Positions 47,591 to 56,739 of a stretch of 64,000 nt of DNA are shown here, one piece after another. Below the pieces are notes generated by a model. That model did no database searches. It saw nothing but the letters and a program-made list of their open reading frames with translations, and had not been told where the DNA came from. Both the position numbers and the translations under genes were made by a program. Positions within the stretch are counted from its first letter, which is position 1; the number at the start of each line of letters is the position of its first letter. The DNA comes from Bradyrhizobium sp. WSM3983 (GTDB taxonomy: Bacteria; Pseudomonadota; Alphaproteobacteria; Rhizobiales; Xanthobacteraceae), in the NCBI RefSeq assembly GCF_000473045.1, contig NZ_AXAY01000004.1:365366-429365 (forward strand), in the 5' to 3' direction.

Positions 47591-48193
47591 CTAGAACAGG
47601 GTCCGCTGCCGCATCGCGGCCGATAGCGTGCCCTCATCGAGATAATCAAGCTCGCCACCAACAGGCACACCATGGGCCAGCCGGGTTACTTTTACGTTGG
47701 CGTCCTGAAGCAGATCAGTGATGTAATGCGCCGTGGTCTGGCCGTCGACTGTCGCATTCAGCGCCAGGATGATCTCGTGCACCTCGGCCGCATGCGCGCG
47801 TGCGACCAGCGCATCGATAGTGAGATCCTGCGGGCCGACGCCATCGAGCGGCGACAGGGTCGCACCCAGCACGTGGTAGCGCCCTTGGGTCGCATTGGCC
47901 CGCTCCAGCGCCCAGAGATCGGCGACGTCGGCAACGACGACAATGATGGCGGGATCACGCTTCGGATCTAAACAGACGGTGCAGGGATTTTGCGTGTCGA
48001 TGTTGCCGCAGGTCTTGCAGACCTGAACCTTGTCGAGCGCCACTTGCATGGCCGACGACAGCGGCATCATCAGCGCTTCGCGCTTCTTGATCAGATGCAG
48101 CGCCGCGCGACGCGCGGAGCGCGGACCGAGACCCGGCAGCCGTGCGAGAAGCTGGACCAGCCGCTCGATTTCGGGACCTGCAACCGCGCCCAT
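47591..48193 (-). CDS. recR: Recombination mediator RecR
   Basis: This 200-residue protein has the helix-hairpin-helix [20 protein letters not shown], the four-Cys zinc site [16 protein letters not shown], and the Toprim domain ([19 protein letters not shown], then [14 protein letters not shown]). It loads RecA with RecFO at gaps. It follows ybaB by a single base, giving the usual dnaX-ybaB-recR order. Confidence 0.97.
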   Translation of the reverse strand: MGAVAGPEIERLVQLLARLPGLGPRSARRAALHLIKKREALMMPLSSAMQVALDKVQVCKTCGNIDTQNPCTVCLDPKRDPAIIVVVADVADLWALERANATQGRYHVLGATLSPLDGVGPQDLTIDALVARAHAAEVHEIILALNATVDGQTTAHYITDLLQDANVKVTRLAHGVPVGGELDYLDEGTLSAAMRQRTLF

Positions 48194-48194
48194 A

Positions 48195-48515
48195 TTACTG
48201 GCCGAACAGCCCCGGCGGCAGGCCGAGCCCGCCGGTCAGCGACTGCATCTTCTCCTGCATCGCGGTCTCCGCCTTGCGGCGGGCATCACTGAGCGCGGTG
48301 ACGAGCAGATCTTCCAGCACCTCGCGCTCTTCGGCCTTCATCAGCGAGGGATCGATCTTGATGCCCTTGACGTCCATCTTCGCCGTCATGCGCACGGCGA
48401 CGAGACCGCCGCCGGAGATGCCCTCAACCTCCACATTGGCGAGCTGCTCCTGCATCTCCTGCATCTTGGACTGCAGCTGCGCCGCCTGCTTCATCATGCC
48501 GAGAAAATCAGCCAT
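48195..48515 (-). CDS. ybaB: YbaB/EbfC nucleoid-associated protein
   Basis: This 106-residue protein has [20 protein letters not shown], the helical arms, and the central strands with [20 protein letters not shown], then [20 protein letters not shown]. It binds DNA as a dimer and is conserved between dnaX and recR. It is separated from dnaX by 109 bases with two palindromes and starts the ybaB-recR pair. Confidence 0.95.
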   Translation of the reverse strand: MADFLGMMKQAAQLQSKMQEMQEQLANVEVEGISGGGLVAVRMTAKMDVKGIKIDPSLMKAEEREVLEDLLVTALSDARRKAETAMQEKMQSLTGGLGLPPGLFGQ

Positions 48516-48540
48516 GGGTGTTCGTCCTTGGAAAAATAGG

Positions 48541-48625
48541 CTAAAGCGCGATTAAGCGCGCTTTAGCATTTTGTTTGAGCATGATCTTCTCGGAAAACCG
48601 CTGCACACTTTTCCGGATCATGCTC
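48541..48625. repeat. Two hairpins between dnaX and ybaB (RIME-like)
   Basis: CTAAAGCGCG and CGCGCTTTAG (48541-48550, 48557-48566) form a perfect 10-base stem. GAGCATGATC and GATCATGCTC (48577-48586, 48616-48625) form a second. The second arm overlaps the dnaX stop codon. The type resembles the rhizobial intergenic mosaic repeats. Confidence 0.7.
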
Positions 48626-50469
48626 TAGAGATCATCGTCGTCGGCGTCGGAACCGTCGGGCGGATCGTCAGAGCCATAGTCGCCGTTAATATTGGATTCC
48701 GGAGTCTCGGGCGCAAGCCTGCGGACCTCGACGACCTTCGCACCCGGGAAGCGCGACAGCACCTCCTGCACGCGCGGATCGGCCTCGGCGGTGCGCGCAT
48801 GTTCCTGCTTGGCGGCCTGACTGACCGAACGCAGCGTCGCCTGGCCCTGCTCGTTGGAAACAATGATGGTCCAGCGGCGGCCGGTCCACAGCTCGAACTT
48901 GCGCGCGAGCTCGGAGATCATGGTTTTGGAGGCGTTCGGCTCGAGCGCGACCTCCAGCCGGCCCTCCTCGAAACGGACGAGGCGCATGTCGCCTTCGAGC
49001 GCGCCCTTGGTCATGAGGTCACGCTTCTGCCCGGCGAGCGCAACGAGCTGGGTGAAGCTCGTGATGCGCAGTTGAGGAGCTGCAGCTTGCGGATCCGGCG
49101 CCGGCGCCGCCATCTGTGGCCGAGCACCGCCGCCGAACGCGGCCGGCGATGAGGTCGGCATGCGAACCGGCGCAGCGGAGGTACCGGGCGCCGCGGAGGC
49201 CGTTGGCGCCGCCGGCGCGCCGCTGCGCGCAGCACCGCCGCCGCTCACGACCGGCGAGCCGCCGCCATTCTGCTCCAGCATCCTGATCGCTTCGTCCGGC
49301 GTCGGCAGGTCGGCGACATAGGCGATGCGCACCAGCACCATCTCGGCGGCCGCAGCAGGGCGCGTCGCGGCCTGCACCTCGGTGATGCCCTTGAGCAGCA
49401 TCTGCCACATCCGCGACAGCACGCGCATCGAGATCTTCGAGGCGAAATCCTTCGCGCGCACGCGCTCGGTCTCGCCATAGGCGACATTGTCGGCGGTCGC
49501 CGGAATGATCTTCACGCGGGTGACGAAATTGACGAATTCGGCGAGGTCCGAAAGCACGACGATGGGATCGGCGCCAACGTCGTACTGGTCGCGGAACTCC
49601 TTGAACGCGGCCGCGATATCACCGCGCGCCAGCGAATCGAAGAGGTCGATCACACGAGTACGATCGGCAAGCCCCAGCATCTGCCTGACCGCATCGGCCT
49701 TCACGGTGCCCGCCGCATGCGCGATCGCCTGGTCGAGCAGCGACAGCGAATCGCGCACCGAGCCTTCGGCGGCGCGCGCGATGATGCCGAGCGCTTCGGG
49801 CTCGATCTCGACGTTTTCCTTCGCAGCGATATTGGCAAGGTGCTTCATCAGCACATCGGCCTCGACCCGGCGCAGGTCAAAACGCTGACAGCGCGACAGC
49901 ACGGTCACCGGAACCTTGCGGATCTCCGTCGTGGCGAACACGAACTTGGCGTGCTCCGGCGGTTCCTCCAGCGTCTTCAGGAAGGCGTTGAACGCCGCCG
50001 TCGAGAGCATGTGGACTTCGTCGATGATGTAGACCTTGTAGCGGGCGCTGGCCGGCGCGTAGCGCACGCTGTCATTGATCTGGCGGACGTCGTCAACGCC
50101 GGTATGCGACGCGGCGTCCATCTCCAGCACGTCCATGTGCCGGCTTTCCATGATCGCCTGGCAATGCACGCCGAGCGTCGGCATGTGAATGGTCGGGCCC
50201 TTCACCGAGCCATCCGGCATCTCGTAGTTGAGCGCACGGGCAAGGATGCGCGCAGTGGTGGTCTTGCCGACACCGCGGACGCCGGTGAGGATCCAGGCCT
50301 GCGGAATCCGTCCGGTCTCGAACGCATTGGAGACGGTGCGGACCACGGCCTCCTGGCCGATCAGATCGTCAAAGCTTGAAGGGCGGTATTTGCGCGCCAG
50401 AACCCGGTAAGGCGCATTGGCGGCCTGGCCGGCGCTGTCGGGATCGGGAGGGGCGCCAGCGTCGGTCAT
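48625..50469 (-). CDS. dnaX: DNA polymerase III gamma/tau subunit
   Basis: This 614-residue AAA+ clamp-loader subunit has VLARKYRPSSFDDLIGQEAV, Walker A GVRGVGKTTTARILARAL, Walker B YIIDEVHMLS, the SRCQRFDLRRV sensor region, and sensor 2 near GSVRDSLSLLDQ. The zinc-module cysteines of E. coli DnaX are nearly all absent: only one Cys (GVHCQAI) remains in that loop. A proline-rich linker (about 395-470) precedes the tau-like C-terminal domain. It starts the dnaX-ybaB-recR unit, with the SRP RNA gene just upstream. Confidence 0.96.
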   Translation of the reverse strand: MTDAGAPPDPDSAGQAANAPYRVLARKYRPSSFDDLIGQEAVVRTVSNAFETGRIPQAWILTGVRGVGKTTTARILARALNYEMPDGSVKGPTIHMPTLGVHCQAIMESRHMDVLEMDAASHTGVDDVRQINDSVRYAPASARYKVYIIDEVHMLSTAAFNAFLKTLEEPPEHAKFVFATTEIRKVPVTVLSRCQRFDLRRVEADVLMKHLANIAAKENVEIEPEALGIIARAAEGSVRDSLSLLDQAIAHAAGTVKADAVRQMLGLADRTRVIDLFDSLARGDIAAAFKEFRDQYDVGADPIVVLSDLAEFVNFVTRVKIIPATADNVAYGETERVRAKDFASKISMRVLSRMWQMLLKGITEVQAATRPAAAAEMVLVRIAYVADLPTPDEAIRMLEQNGGGSPVVSGGGAARSGAPAAPTASAAPGTSAAPVRMPTSSPAAFGGGARPQMAAPAPDPQAAAPQLRITSFTQLVALAGQKRDLMTKGALEGDMRLVRFEEGRLEVALEPNASKTMISELARKFELWTGRRWTIIVSNEQGQATLRSVSQAAKQEHARTAEADPRVQEVLSRFPGAKVVEVRRLAPETPESNINGDYGSDDPPDGSDADDDDL

Positions 50470-50554
50470 CGATCGATCCGCAATGAAATGTCTCTCGGCC
50501 GGCTTTTGCGGAAACGAGCGCGCTGGCGGGAAGCCCGCCGGCGCAATTTGCTCG

Positions 50555-50572
50555 AAAAAACAGGTAGGAGAC
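50555..50572 (-). terminator. ffs terminator
   Basis: The terminal stem of the RNA (3' strand at 50572-50567) is followed by six T residues on the transcript strand, a simple intrinsic stop. Confidence 0.5.
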
Positions 50573-50663
50573 TGACGAGCGACCCGATCCGGACCTCGTT
50601 AGGGCTGCTTCCTTCCGGACCTGACCCGGTTGGCGAGTGGCTCGTCCACCGCCAATCTCCCGG
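50563..50663 (-). ncRNA. ffs: Signal recognition particle 4.5S RNA
   Basis: On the minus strand, GGGTCAGGTCCGGAAGGAAG and the following CAGCC are the Ffh-binding internal loops and GGAA-type tip of bacterial 4.5S RNA. The ends pair as GGAGA/TCTCC and GACGAGC/GCTCGTC. Length is about 100 bases. A T6 run (50560-50555) follows the stem. It lies about 94 bases upstream of dnaX. The ends are approximate. Confidence 0.93.
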
Positions 50664-50844
50664 TCCCTATTTGGGGCCAAAAGGTCGGGAAAGCAAGCGG
50701 GTATCACCCCGAACGACCACGGCTTGCCCAGCATCCGGGCAATTCCCCGGCTGCCCAGCCGATAGGCTGTGCTTTCACTGCTTGAGGCGCCTTGGTAAGA
50801 ACGCTCAGCTGAACCCCTTCCAACCAGAAAAGCGATTGATCCCA

Positions 50845-51699
50845 ATGGTTACACGTCGTGATGTTGCATCGATTGTCGGACTTGGCGCCATCGGCGCGGT
50901 GACCGCGGGCGCGCTGGCCTCTCCGGCCACGGCCCAGGCGGCCGATCCGAACGAATCGACCTTCGCCCGCATCCGCCGCACCAAGAAGATGCGGATCGGC
51001 GCGGTCGGCGGCGGCGCGCCCTATTACATGAAGGATCTCGCCAGCGGTCAGTGGAAGGGCTTTTACGTCGACATCGCCAAGGCGCTCGCCGACGACATGG
51101 AGGCCGAGCTCGAGATCACCGAAACCACCTGGGGCAATTCGGTGCTCGATCTCCAGTCCAACAAGATCGATATCTTCTTCGGCCTCAATCCGACCCCGAA
51201 GCGCGCGCTGGTGGTCGACTTCTCGGTGCCGGTCTTCAACAACGCCTTCGGCATCCTCTGCAAGAAGGATTTCAAGCCGAAGAGCTGGGCCGAGCTGAAC
51301 TCGCCCGACATCAAGATCGCGGTCGACCAGGGCTCCTCGCACGATCAGGTCGTCAGCCGCCTGACGCCAAAAGCGCAGATATCGCGGCTAAAGACCGCCG
51401 ACGATGCCACCGCCGCGCTGCAGACCGGTCGCGTCGACGCGCAGTGCCTGATCACCATGCTGTCGCTGACGGTGCTGAAGAAGAACCCCTCGCTCGGCCA
51501 GTTCGTGCTGCCGACGCCGATCTTCGCCACGACGTCGAATGCCGGCTTCCGGCGCGAGAACGACAAGACCTTCCGCGACTACGTCAACACCTGGATCGAC
51601 TTCAACAAGGGCCTCGGCTTCATCCGTAACGCGATTATCACCAACATGGAGCTGGTGGGCGTGACGGAGGCCGACATTCCGCCGGGCGTTTCGCTGTAA
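50845..51699 (+). CDS. Polar amino-acid-type ABC transporter substrate-binding protein
   Basis: This 284-residue SBP_bac_3 protein has a Tat-like signal (VTRRDVASIVGLGAIGAVTA, ending AQA near residue 31) and the PAAT core. Seen are MRIGAVGGGAPYYMKD, WKGFYVDIAKALADDMEAEL, KIDIFFGLNPTPKRALVVDF, KIAVDQGSSHDQVVSRL and DAQCLITMLSLTVLKK. It delivers a polar amino acid or related small acid to the permease. It heads a same-strand run with permease, ATPase, SDR-like and MLE-like genes. Palindrome R9 sits between it and the permease gene. The ligand is unknown. Confidence 0.88.
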   Translation: MVTRRDVASIVGLGAIGAVTAGALASPATAQAADPNESTFARIRRTKKMRIGAVGGGAPYYMKDLASGQWKGFYVDIAKALADDMEAELEITETTWGNSVLDLQSNKIDIFFGLNPTPKRALVVDFSVPVFNNAFGILCKKDFKPKSWAELNSPDIKIAVDQGSSHDQVVSRLTPKAQISRLKTADDATAALQTGRVDAQCLITMLSLTVLKKNPSLGQFVLPTPIFATTSNAGFRRENDKTFRDYVNTWIDFNKGLGFIRNAIITNMELVGVTEADIPPGVSL

Positions 51700-51744
51700 G
51701 GCGTGATGAGTTTGGGTCGAGCTCTGTCGGCACGCTCTGCCTTG

Positions 51745-51875
51745 CTCCCTCTCCCGCCTGCGGGAGAGGGCTGGGGTGAGGGTGTCTCCGCTAGCGAGAT
51801 TCCCCCAGAGGAAAGAGCCCTCACCCGTGTCGCATCTTCGATGCGACACGACCTCTCCCGCAAGCGGGAGAGGTA
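51745..51875. repeat. Intra-operon palindromic repeat (R9)
   Basis: CTCCCTCTCCCGCCTGCGGG (51745 onward to 51770) and the matching GACCTCTCCCGCAAGCGGGA (51850 onward to 51875) are hairpins, with GTCGCATCTTCGATGCGAC (about 51829-51847) forming a third. It lies between the binding protein and permease genes, ending 17 bases before the permease ATG. Confidence 0.8.
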
Positions 51876-51891
51876 GAGTAAGAAGGCACGC

Positions 51892-52554
51892 ATGTATCAG
51901 TGGGACTTCGGCATTCTCTGGAGCTATCGCTGGCTCTTTCTCAACGGGCTTGGCGTCACCGTCGGCTTCACCGTGGTGATCGTGCTGCTCGGCCTCGTGT
52001 TCGGCCTGTTCGGGGCGTTCGGCACCCTGTCCCGCTTCAAGGCGGTGCGTCTCGTCGCCCTCACCTTCATCGAGGCGTTCCGCTGCACGCCGATTCTGGT
52101 GCAGCTGATCTGGTTCTACTACGCGCTGCCGATCCTCGCCGGCGTCGAGATGACGCCGATCACGGCGTCGGCGCTGGCGCTGTCGCTCTATGGCGGCTCG
52201 TTCTATTCCGAGATCATCCGCGGCGGCATCATCTCGATCGACAAGGGCCAGTCGGAAGCCGGCGCAGCACTGGGCATGACGCCGGGCCAGGGCATGCGGC
52301 GCATCGTGCTGCCGCAGGCGATCAAGCGCATGATCCCGGCGTTGATGAACCAGTCGATCATTCAGTTCAAGAACACCTCGCTGGTCTCGGTGCTGGCGGT
52401 GCCTGATCTGGTCTATCAGAGCCAGGTCGCGGCCCATGACAGCTACCGGCCGCTGGAAACCTACACCGCGGTCGCGGTCGCCTATGCGGCGATCCTGATT
52501 CCGCTCACCATCATCGTCCGCCGCGGCGAGAAGCGACTGGCGGTCAGCGAATGA
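51892..52554 (+). CDS. ABC transporter permease, polar amino-acid family
   Basis: This 220-residue HisM/GlnP-type permease has about five helices and the EAA loop [20 protein letters not shown] followed by [14 protein letters not shown]. The N-terminus is [20 protein letters not shown]. Only one permease gene is seen, so it probably forms a homodimer. Its stop overlaps the ATPase start (ATGA). Confidence 0.9.
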   Translation: MYQWDFGILWSYRWLFLNGLGVTVGFTVVIVLLGLVFGLFGAFGTLSRFKAVRLVALTFIEAFRCTPILVQLIWFYYALPILAGVEMTPITASALALSLYGGSFYSEIIRGGIISIDKGQSEAGAALGMTPGQGMRRIVLPQAIKRMIPALMNQSIIQFKNTSLVSVLAVPDLVYQSQVAAHDSYRPLETYTAVAVAYAAILIPLTIIVRRGEKRLAVSE

Positions 52555-53345
52555 GCGACACGTCCAAAATCGAGATCCGTGGCTTGCGCAAGAGTTTTGG
52601 CAGCAACGAGGTCTTGAAAAACATCAATCTCGACGTCGCCAAGGGCGGCGTGGTCGCGCTGATCGGCCCGTCCGGCTCCGGCAAGTCGACGCTGCTCCGC
52701 TGCATCAATCTGCTGGTCGTGCCCGACGGCGGCAGCGTCCGCGTCGGCGATACGCGCTTTGGGTTCGGCGATGGCTCAAAACTGCCCGAGGTGAAGACGC
52801 TGGCCAGATTCCGCGCCACCACCGGCATGGTGTTCCAGCACTTCAACCTGTTTCCGCACATGACGACGCTGCAGAACGTGATGGAGGGACCGGTCACCGT
52901 GCGGCGCATGGCCAAGGCGGACGCCGAAAAGCTCGCGCGCACGCAGCTTGCCAAGGTCGGGCTCGCAGAGAAGGCCGACCAATATCCGGCGACGCTGTCC
53001 GGCGGACAGAAGCAGCGCGTCGCGATCGCACGCGCGCTCGCCATGGAGCCTGACGTCATGCTGTTCGACGAGGCGACCTCGGCGCTCGATCCTGAGCTGG
53101 TCGGCGAGGTGCTCACCGTGATCCAGCAGCTGGCCTCCGAAGGCATGACCATGGTGATCGTGACCCACGAGATCGCATTTGCCCGCGAAGTCGCCGACCG
53201 CCTCATCTTCATGCGCGACGGTGTCGTCGTCGAGGAAGGCCCCGCACGGCAGGTGATCGACAATCCCAAGGAAGCCGCGACGCGCGCTTTCCTCAGCCAT
53301 TTCCACCGCACCGGCGCATTGCCGCCGGCCAACACGACACCGTGA
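52551..53345 (+). CDS. ABC transporter ATP-binding protein
   Basis: This 264-residue ATPase has Walker [16 protein letters not shown]-loop [13 protein letters not shown], signature [15 protein letters not shown], Walker [13 protein letters not shown] and the switch His in IVTHEIAFA. It belongs to the GlnQ/HisP group. It overlaps the permease gene (ATGA) and the following SDR-like gene (TGATG), so all are translationally coupled. Confidence 0.95.
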   Translation: MSDTSKIEIRGLRKSFGSNEVLKNINLDVAKGGVVALIGPSGSGKSTLLRCINLLVVPDGGSVRVGDTRFGFGDGSKLPEVKTLARFRATTGMVFQHFNLFPHMTTLQNVMEGPVTVRRMAKADAEKLARTQLAKVGLAEKADQYPATLSGGQKQRVAIARALAMEPDVMLFDEATSALDPELVGEVLTVIQQLASEGMTMVIVTHEIAFAREVADRLIFMRDGVVVEEGPARQVIDNPKEAATRAFLSHFHRTGALPPANTTP

Positions 53346-54100
53346 TGCCTGATATCAACCGCGTCTATCTCGTCACCGGTGCCGCCAGCGGCATCGGTCG
53401 GGCCACCGCAAAATTGCTCGCCGCGCCAGGCGTCGCGCTTCTGTTGCACACGCGCTCGAACGCGGAAGGCCTCGACGCCACCGCTGCCGATGCCGAAGCG
53501 AAAGGCGCTGTTGTCGCCAAATGCCTCGGCGATCTCGCCAACGAAGCAGCCGCCGCCGATGCTATTGCGGCAGCGCAAGGTGCCTTCGGCCGGCTCGACG
53601 GATTGATCCTGGTCGGCGGCCACGCCCGCCGCGGCAGCGCCATCGGCGCGCCGGCGGATCAGTTCCGGCAGGCGATGGATGAATCAGCACTGGCGTTCAC
53701 ACGGATAGTCGAAGCCGCGCTTTCGCTGCTGCGTGCGGGGCAAGATGCGCGGATCGTCGCGGTATCTTCCTTCGTGGCACACGCGATACGGCCCGAATTC
53801 GCACCATTCGCGGCGACGGCAGCAAGCCGCTCCGCGCTGGAAGCGCTGGTGCGGCTCACTGCGGTCGAACTTGCGAAAGACGGCATCACCGTCAACGCGG
53901 TTGCGCCGGGCCTCATCGTCAAGGACCAACCCAGCGAAAGTCGGCTATCGCCCGAACAGATCGCCGCGACCGAGGCGCTGATCCCGATGCGCCGGCGCGG
54001 GCGGCCGGAAGAGGTCGCCGAGATCATCGCCTTCCTGGCGTCGCCCAAAGCATCCTACGTCACAGGCCAGATCTGGCACGTCAATGGAGGCCTGACATGA
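53345..54100 (+). CDS. Short-chain dehydrogenase-like protein lacking Tyr/Lys of the active site
   Basis: This 251-residue SDR has the cofactor motif TGAASGIG (11-18), LVGGH in place of NNAG, Ser141-Ser142 (RIVAVSSF) and the C-terminal [20 protein letters not shown]. In the active-site helix, where classical SDRs read YxxxK, it has T158 and R162 ([14 protein letters not shown]), so the proton-relay Tyr and Lys are missing. It may bind NAD(P) without the classical chemistry. The start overlaps the ABC ATPase gene and its end overlaps the MLE-like gene (ATGA), implying function with that enzyme. Confidence 0.88.
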   Translation: MPDINRVYLVTGAASGIGRATAKLLAAPGVALLLHTRSNAEGLDATAADAEAKGAVVAKCLGDLANEAAAADAIAAAQGAFGRLDGLILVGGHARRGSAIGAPADQFRQAMDESALAFTRIVEAALSLLRAGQDARIVAVSSFVAHAIRPEFAPFAATAASRSALEALVRLTAVELAKDGITVNAVAPGLIVKDQPSESRLSPEQIAATEALIPMRRRGRPEEVAEIIAFLASPKASYVTGQIWHVNGGLT

Positions 54101-55224
54101 CCGACGCGACCATCGAACGTCTCCGCCTGTTCCTGATCGAGAGCCCGATCAAGATGGCGCGCCTGCAGGGTGTCGGCAACGTCAAGGGCACGGTGAAACG
54201 CGTGCTGATCGAGCTGACGTCCAGCGACGGCGTGATCGGCTGGGGCGAGGCCGCACCGTGGGAAGTATTCACGGGAACGCCGGAAGCGGCGTTCGCCGCG
54301 CTCGACATTTACTTGAGGCCAATCCTGCTCGGCAAATCCGTGCGCCGCATCCGCGCGCTGATGGCCGAGCTCGATCGCGCGCTGGTCGGCCATGCCGAGG
54401 CCAAAGTCGCGATCGAGATGGCGTTGCTCGACATCGTCGGCAAGTCGTCGGGATTGTCGGTCGCTGACCTCCTTGGCGGCCGCGTGCGCGACACGATCCC
54501 GCTGTCGTTCTCGATCGCCGATCCCGATTTCGCCGCCGATCTCGAACGCATGCGAAAGATGGTTCCGGACGGCAACGTGATCTACAAGGTCAAGACCGGC
54601 GTAAAACCGCATCGCGAGGACCTCGATCACCTCGCGGCGATCCGGAAAGAGTTCGGCGACAAGGTCGATTTGCGTGTCGACTACAACCAGGCGCTGGCGC
54701 CGTTCGGTGCGATCAAGATCCTGCGCGATGTCGAGGAGTTCGCACCGACCTTCATCGAGCAGCCGGTGCCGCGCAAGTTTCTCGACGTGATGGCGCAGGT
54801 CACCGCGACGCTGGAAACGCCCGTGCTCGCCGACGAAAGCTGCTTTGATCGTCGCGACATGATGGAGGTGGTCCGCCGCGAGGCGGCGGATGCCGTCTCG
54901 ATCAAGCTGATGAAGGCCGGCGGCCTGTTCGAGGCGCAGGCCATCATGGCGATCGCCGACATCGCCGGCCTGCCCGGCTATGGCGGCACGCTGTGGGAGG
55001 GCGGCATTGGCCTTGCCGCGGGAACGCAGCTGATCGCCGCGACGCCGGGCATCTCGCTCGGTTGCGAGTTCTACATGCCGCATCACGTGCTGACCGAGGA
55101 CGTGCTCGAAGAGCGCGTCGCCAACCGCGGAGGTCACGTTATCGTGCCCGATGGCCCCGGCCTCGGCATCCGCGTCAGCGACGCCTCGATCCGCGCCAAT
55201 GCACGGGTGCTGGCGGAGGCGTAG
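54097..55224 (+). CDS. Enolase-superfamily enzyme, muconate-cycloisomerase subgroup
   Basis: This 375-residue protein keeps the catalytic set of the MLE subgroup: K164 and K166 (YKVKTG), metal ligands D195 (RVDYNQ), E221 (FIEQP) and D246 (VLADES), and K270 (SIKLMKAGG). The N-terminal capping domain has [19 protein letters not shown]. Candidate reactions are muconate cycloisomerisation, o-succinylbenzoate synthesis or amino-acid/dipeptide racemisation; the sequence alone does not decide. Coupling to a polar amino-acid ABC transporter favours an imported small acid or amino-acid derivative. It overlaps the SDR-like gene. Confidence 0.9.
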   Translation: MTDATIERLRLFLIESPIKMARLQGVGNVKGTVKRVLIELTSSDGVIGWGEAAPWEVFTGTPEAAFAALDIYLRPILLGKSVRRIRALMAELDRALVGHAEAKVAIEMALLDIVGKSSGLSVADLLGGRVRDTIPLSFSIADPDFAADLERMRKMVPDGNVIYKVKTGVKPHREDLDHLAAIRKEFGDKVDLRVDYNQALAPFGAIKILRDVEEFAPTFIEQPVPRKFLDVMAQVTATLETPVLADESCFDRRDMMEVVRREAADAVSIKLMKAGGLFEAQAIMAIADIAGLPGYGGTLWEGGIGLAAGTQLIAATPGISLGCEFYMPHHVLTEDVLEERVANRGGHVIVPDGPGLGIRVSDASIRANARVLAEA

Positions 55225-55361
55225 GTTCTGTCATTCGGGCCGCGCGCAGCGCACCTGGAATGCCGACCGCGTATGCGGCTCCGATCCTTCCCCTATCGGA
55301 ATCGGTATCGTATGGTCCGACCAAACGCGCTCGCCACCCGTCGGGCCACCTGGAAACGCAT

Positions 55362-55781
55362 ATGTCCGATCCCGCCTGGTCGCTACACTCCCGCCTGAAA
55401 GAGGACACCATCGACATCGGCGATTTGCCGCTGTCGAAAGTGCTGGTCATCAAGGATGCGCATTATCCTTGGCTGCTGCTGGTGCCGCGGCGCTCCGATG
55501 CGGTCGAGATCATCGATCTCGACGAGGTGCAGCAGGCGCAGTTGATGACCGAAATCTCCCGCGTCTCGCGCGCGCTGAAGGAGATCACCAAATGCGACAA
55601 GCTCAATGTCGCAGCGCTCGGCAACCTCGTGCCGCAGCTTCACGTCCACATTATCGCGCGCCGGACGAGTGACGCCGCCTGGCCGCGGCCGGTCTGGGGC
55701 GTGATGCCGCCTCTGGCGCATGACGCCACCGAGGTACAGAATTTCATCAGCGCGCTTCGCCGAAAAATCTGGTTGGGTTGA
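55362..55781 (+). CDS. HIT-family hydrolase
   Basis: This 139-residue HIT protein starts MSDPAWSLHSRLKEDTIDIG and has the histidine triad as QLHVHIIAR (HxHxx; the third hydrophobic-His of HxHxH is replaced by Arg). It contains YPWLLLVPRRSDAVEI and LNVAALGNLVPQLH. HIT members cleave or transfer nucleotide phosphoramidates. It is followed 11 bases on by nudC. The gap 55225-55361 shows no feature. Confidence 0.87.
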   Translation: MSDPAWSLHSRLKEDTIDIGDLPLSKVLVIKDAHYPWLLLVPRRSDAVEIIDLDEVQQAQLMTEISRVSRALKEITKCDKLNVAALGNLVPQLHVHIIARRTSDAAWPRPVWGVMPPLAHDATEVQNFISALRRKIWLG

Positions 55782-55792
55782 AAGAACAAGAA

Positions 55793-56731
55793 ATGTCAGC
55801 ATTCGACTCGTTTCCGCTGGGGCAACCGGCCTTCGTCACCAACGTCCTCGACCGCGCCGCGCATTTGCGCCGCGATGACGAAAAACTGTTCGCGATGGAG
55901 CAGAAGTCGTCCTCGCGTGCCTACGTCGTCTACCGCGACTCGCTGCTGGTGAAGCGCGAGGGCGACAAGACGCGCGCGCTGCTCTCGCTCGACGAGGCGC
56001 TGAAATGCGGCGCCAATCCCGGGACGATCTTCCTCGGCTTGCGCGACGGCGCCGCGATGTTCGGCATGGGCCTCGCGCAGGCTGCGGCCGAGAAGCTGGT
56101 CGGCCGCGAGGACTATACCGTCACCGAGCTGCGCGGCATGGCGATGCAGGGCGCAATCCCGCCTGACGAGCTCTCGGCGGTTGCGATGGCGAAGTCGATG
56201 GTCGGCTGGCACCAGCGCCACGGCTATTGCGCCAATTGCGGCACCCGCAGTGCGATGAAGGAGGGCGGCTGGAAGCGCGAGTGCCCTGCGTGCAAGGCCG
56301 AGCATTTTCCGCGCACCGATCCAGTCGTGATCATGCACGTCTCTTCCGGCGAAAAATGCCTGCTCGGCCGTCAGAAGCAGTTCCCGCCGGGCATGTATTC
56401 CTGCCTCGCCGGCTTCGTCGAGGCCGCCGAGACCATTGAGGACGCGGTGCGCCGTGAAATCCTGGAAGAGTCCGGAATCCGCTGTACTGACGTGCAATAT
56501 TACATGACGCAGCCCTGGCCCTATCCGTCGTCGCTGATGATCGGCTGCAGCGCGCGGGCGCAGAACGAAGACATCGTCGTCGATCACTCCGAGCTCGATG
56601 ATGCCCGCTGGTTCACGCGCGAGGAGGCGGCTCTGATGCTGACCCGGACCCATCCCGACGGGCTCGCCGGCCCGCACCCCTTCGCCATCGCGCATCATCT
56701 GCTCGGCCGCTGGGTGCACGACAAGAGTTGA
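55793..56731 (+). CDS. nudC: NAD+ diphosphatase (NudC-type)
   Basis: This 312-residue Nudix enzyme has the zinc-binding CANCG and CPACK (YCANCGTRSAMKEGGWKREC, PACKAEHFPRTDPVVIM). The Nudix box is GFVEAAETIEDAVRREILEE with SGI, and the NudC SQPWPFP-type motif appears as TQPWPYPSSLM. It splits NAD(H) and can decap NAD-RNA. A start at 55793 fits best. The HIT gene is 11 bases upstream and the sugar kinase 8 bases downstream. Confidence 0.94.
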   Translation: MSAFDSFPLGQPAFVTNVLDRAAHLRRDDEKLFAMEQKSSSRAYVVYRDSLLVKREGDKTRALLSLDEALKCGANPGTIFLGLRDGAAMFGMGLAQAAAEKLVGREDYTVTELRGMAMQGAIPPDELSAVAMAKSMVGWHQRHGYCANCGTRSAMKEGGWKRECPACKAEHFPRTDPVVIMHVSSGEKCLLGRQKQFPPGMYSCLAGFVEAAETIEDAVRREILEESGIRCTDVQYYMTQPWPYPSSLMIGCSARAQNEDIVVDHSELDDARWFTREEAALMLTRTHPDGLAGPHPFAIAHHLLGRWVHDKS

Positions 56732-56739
56732 GATCGCCG

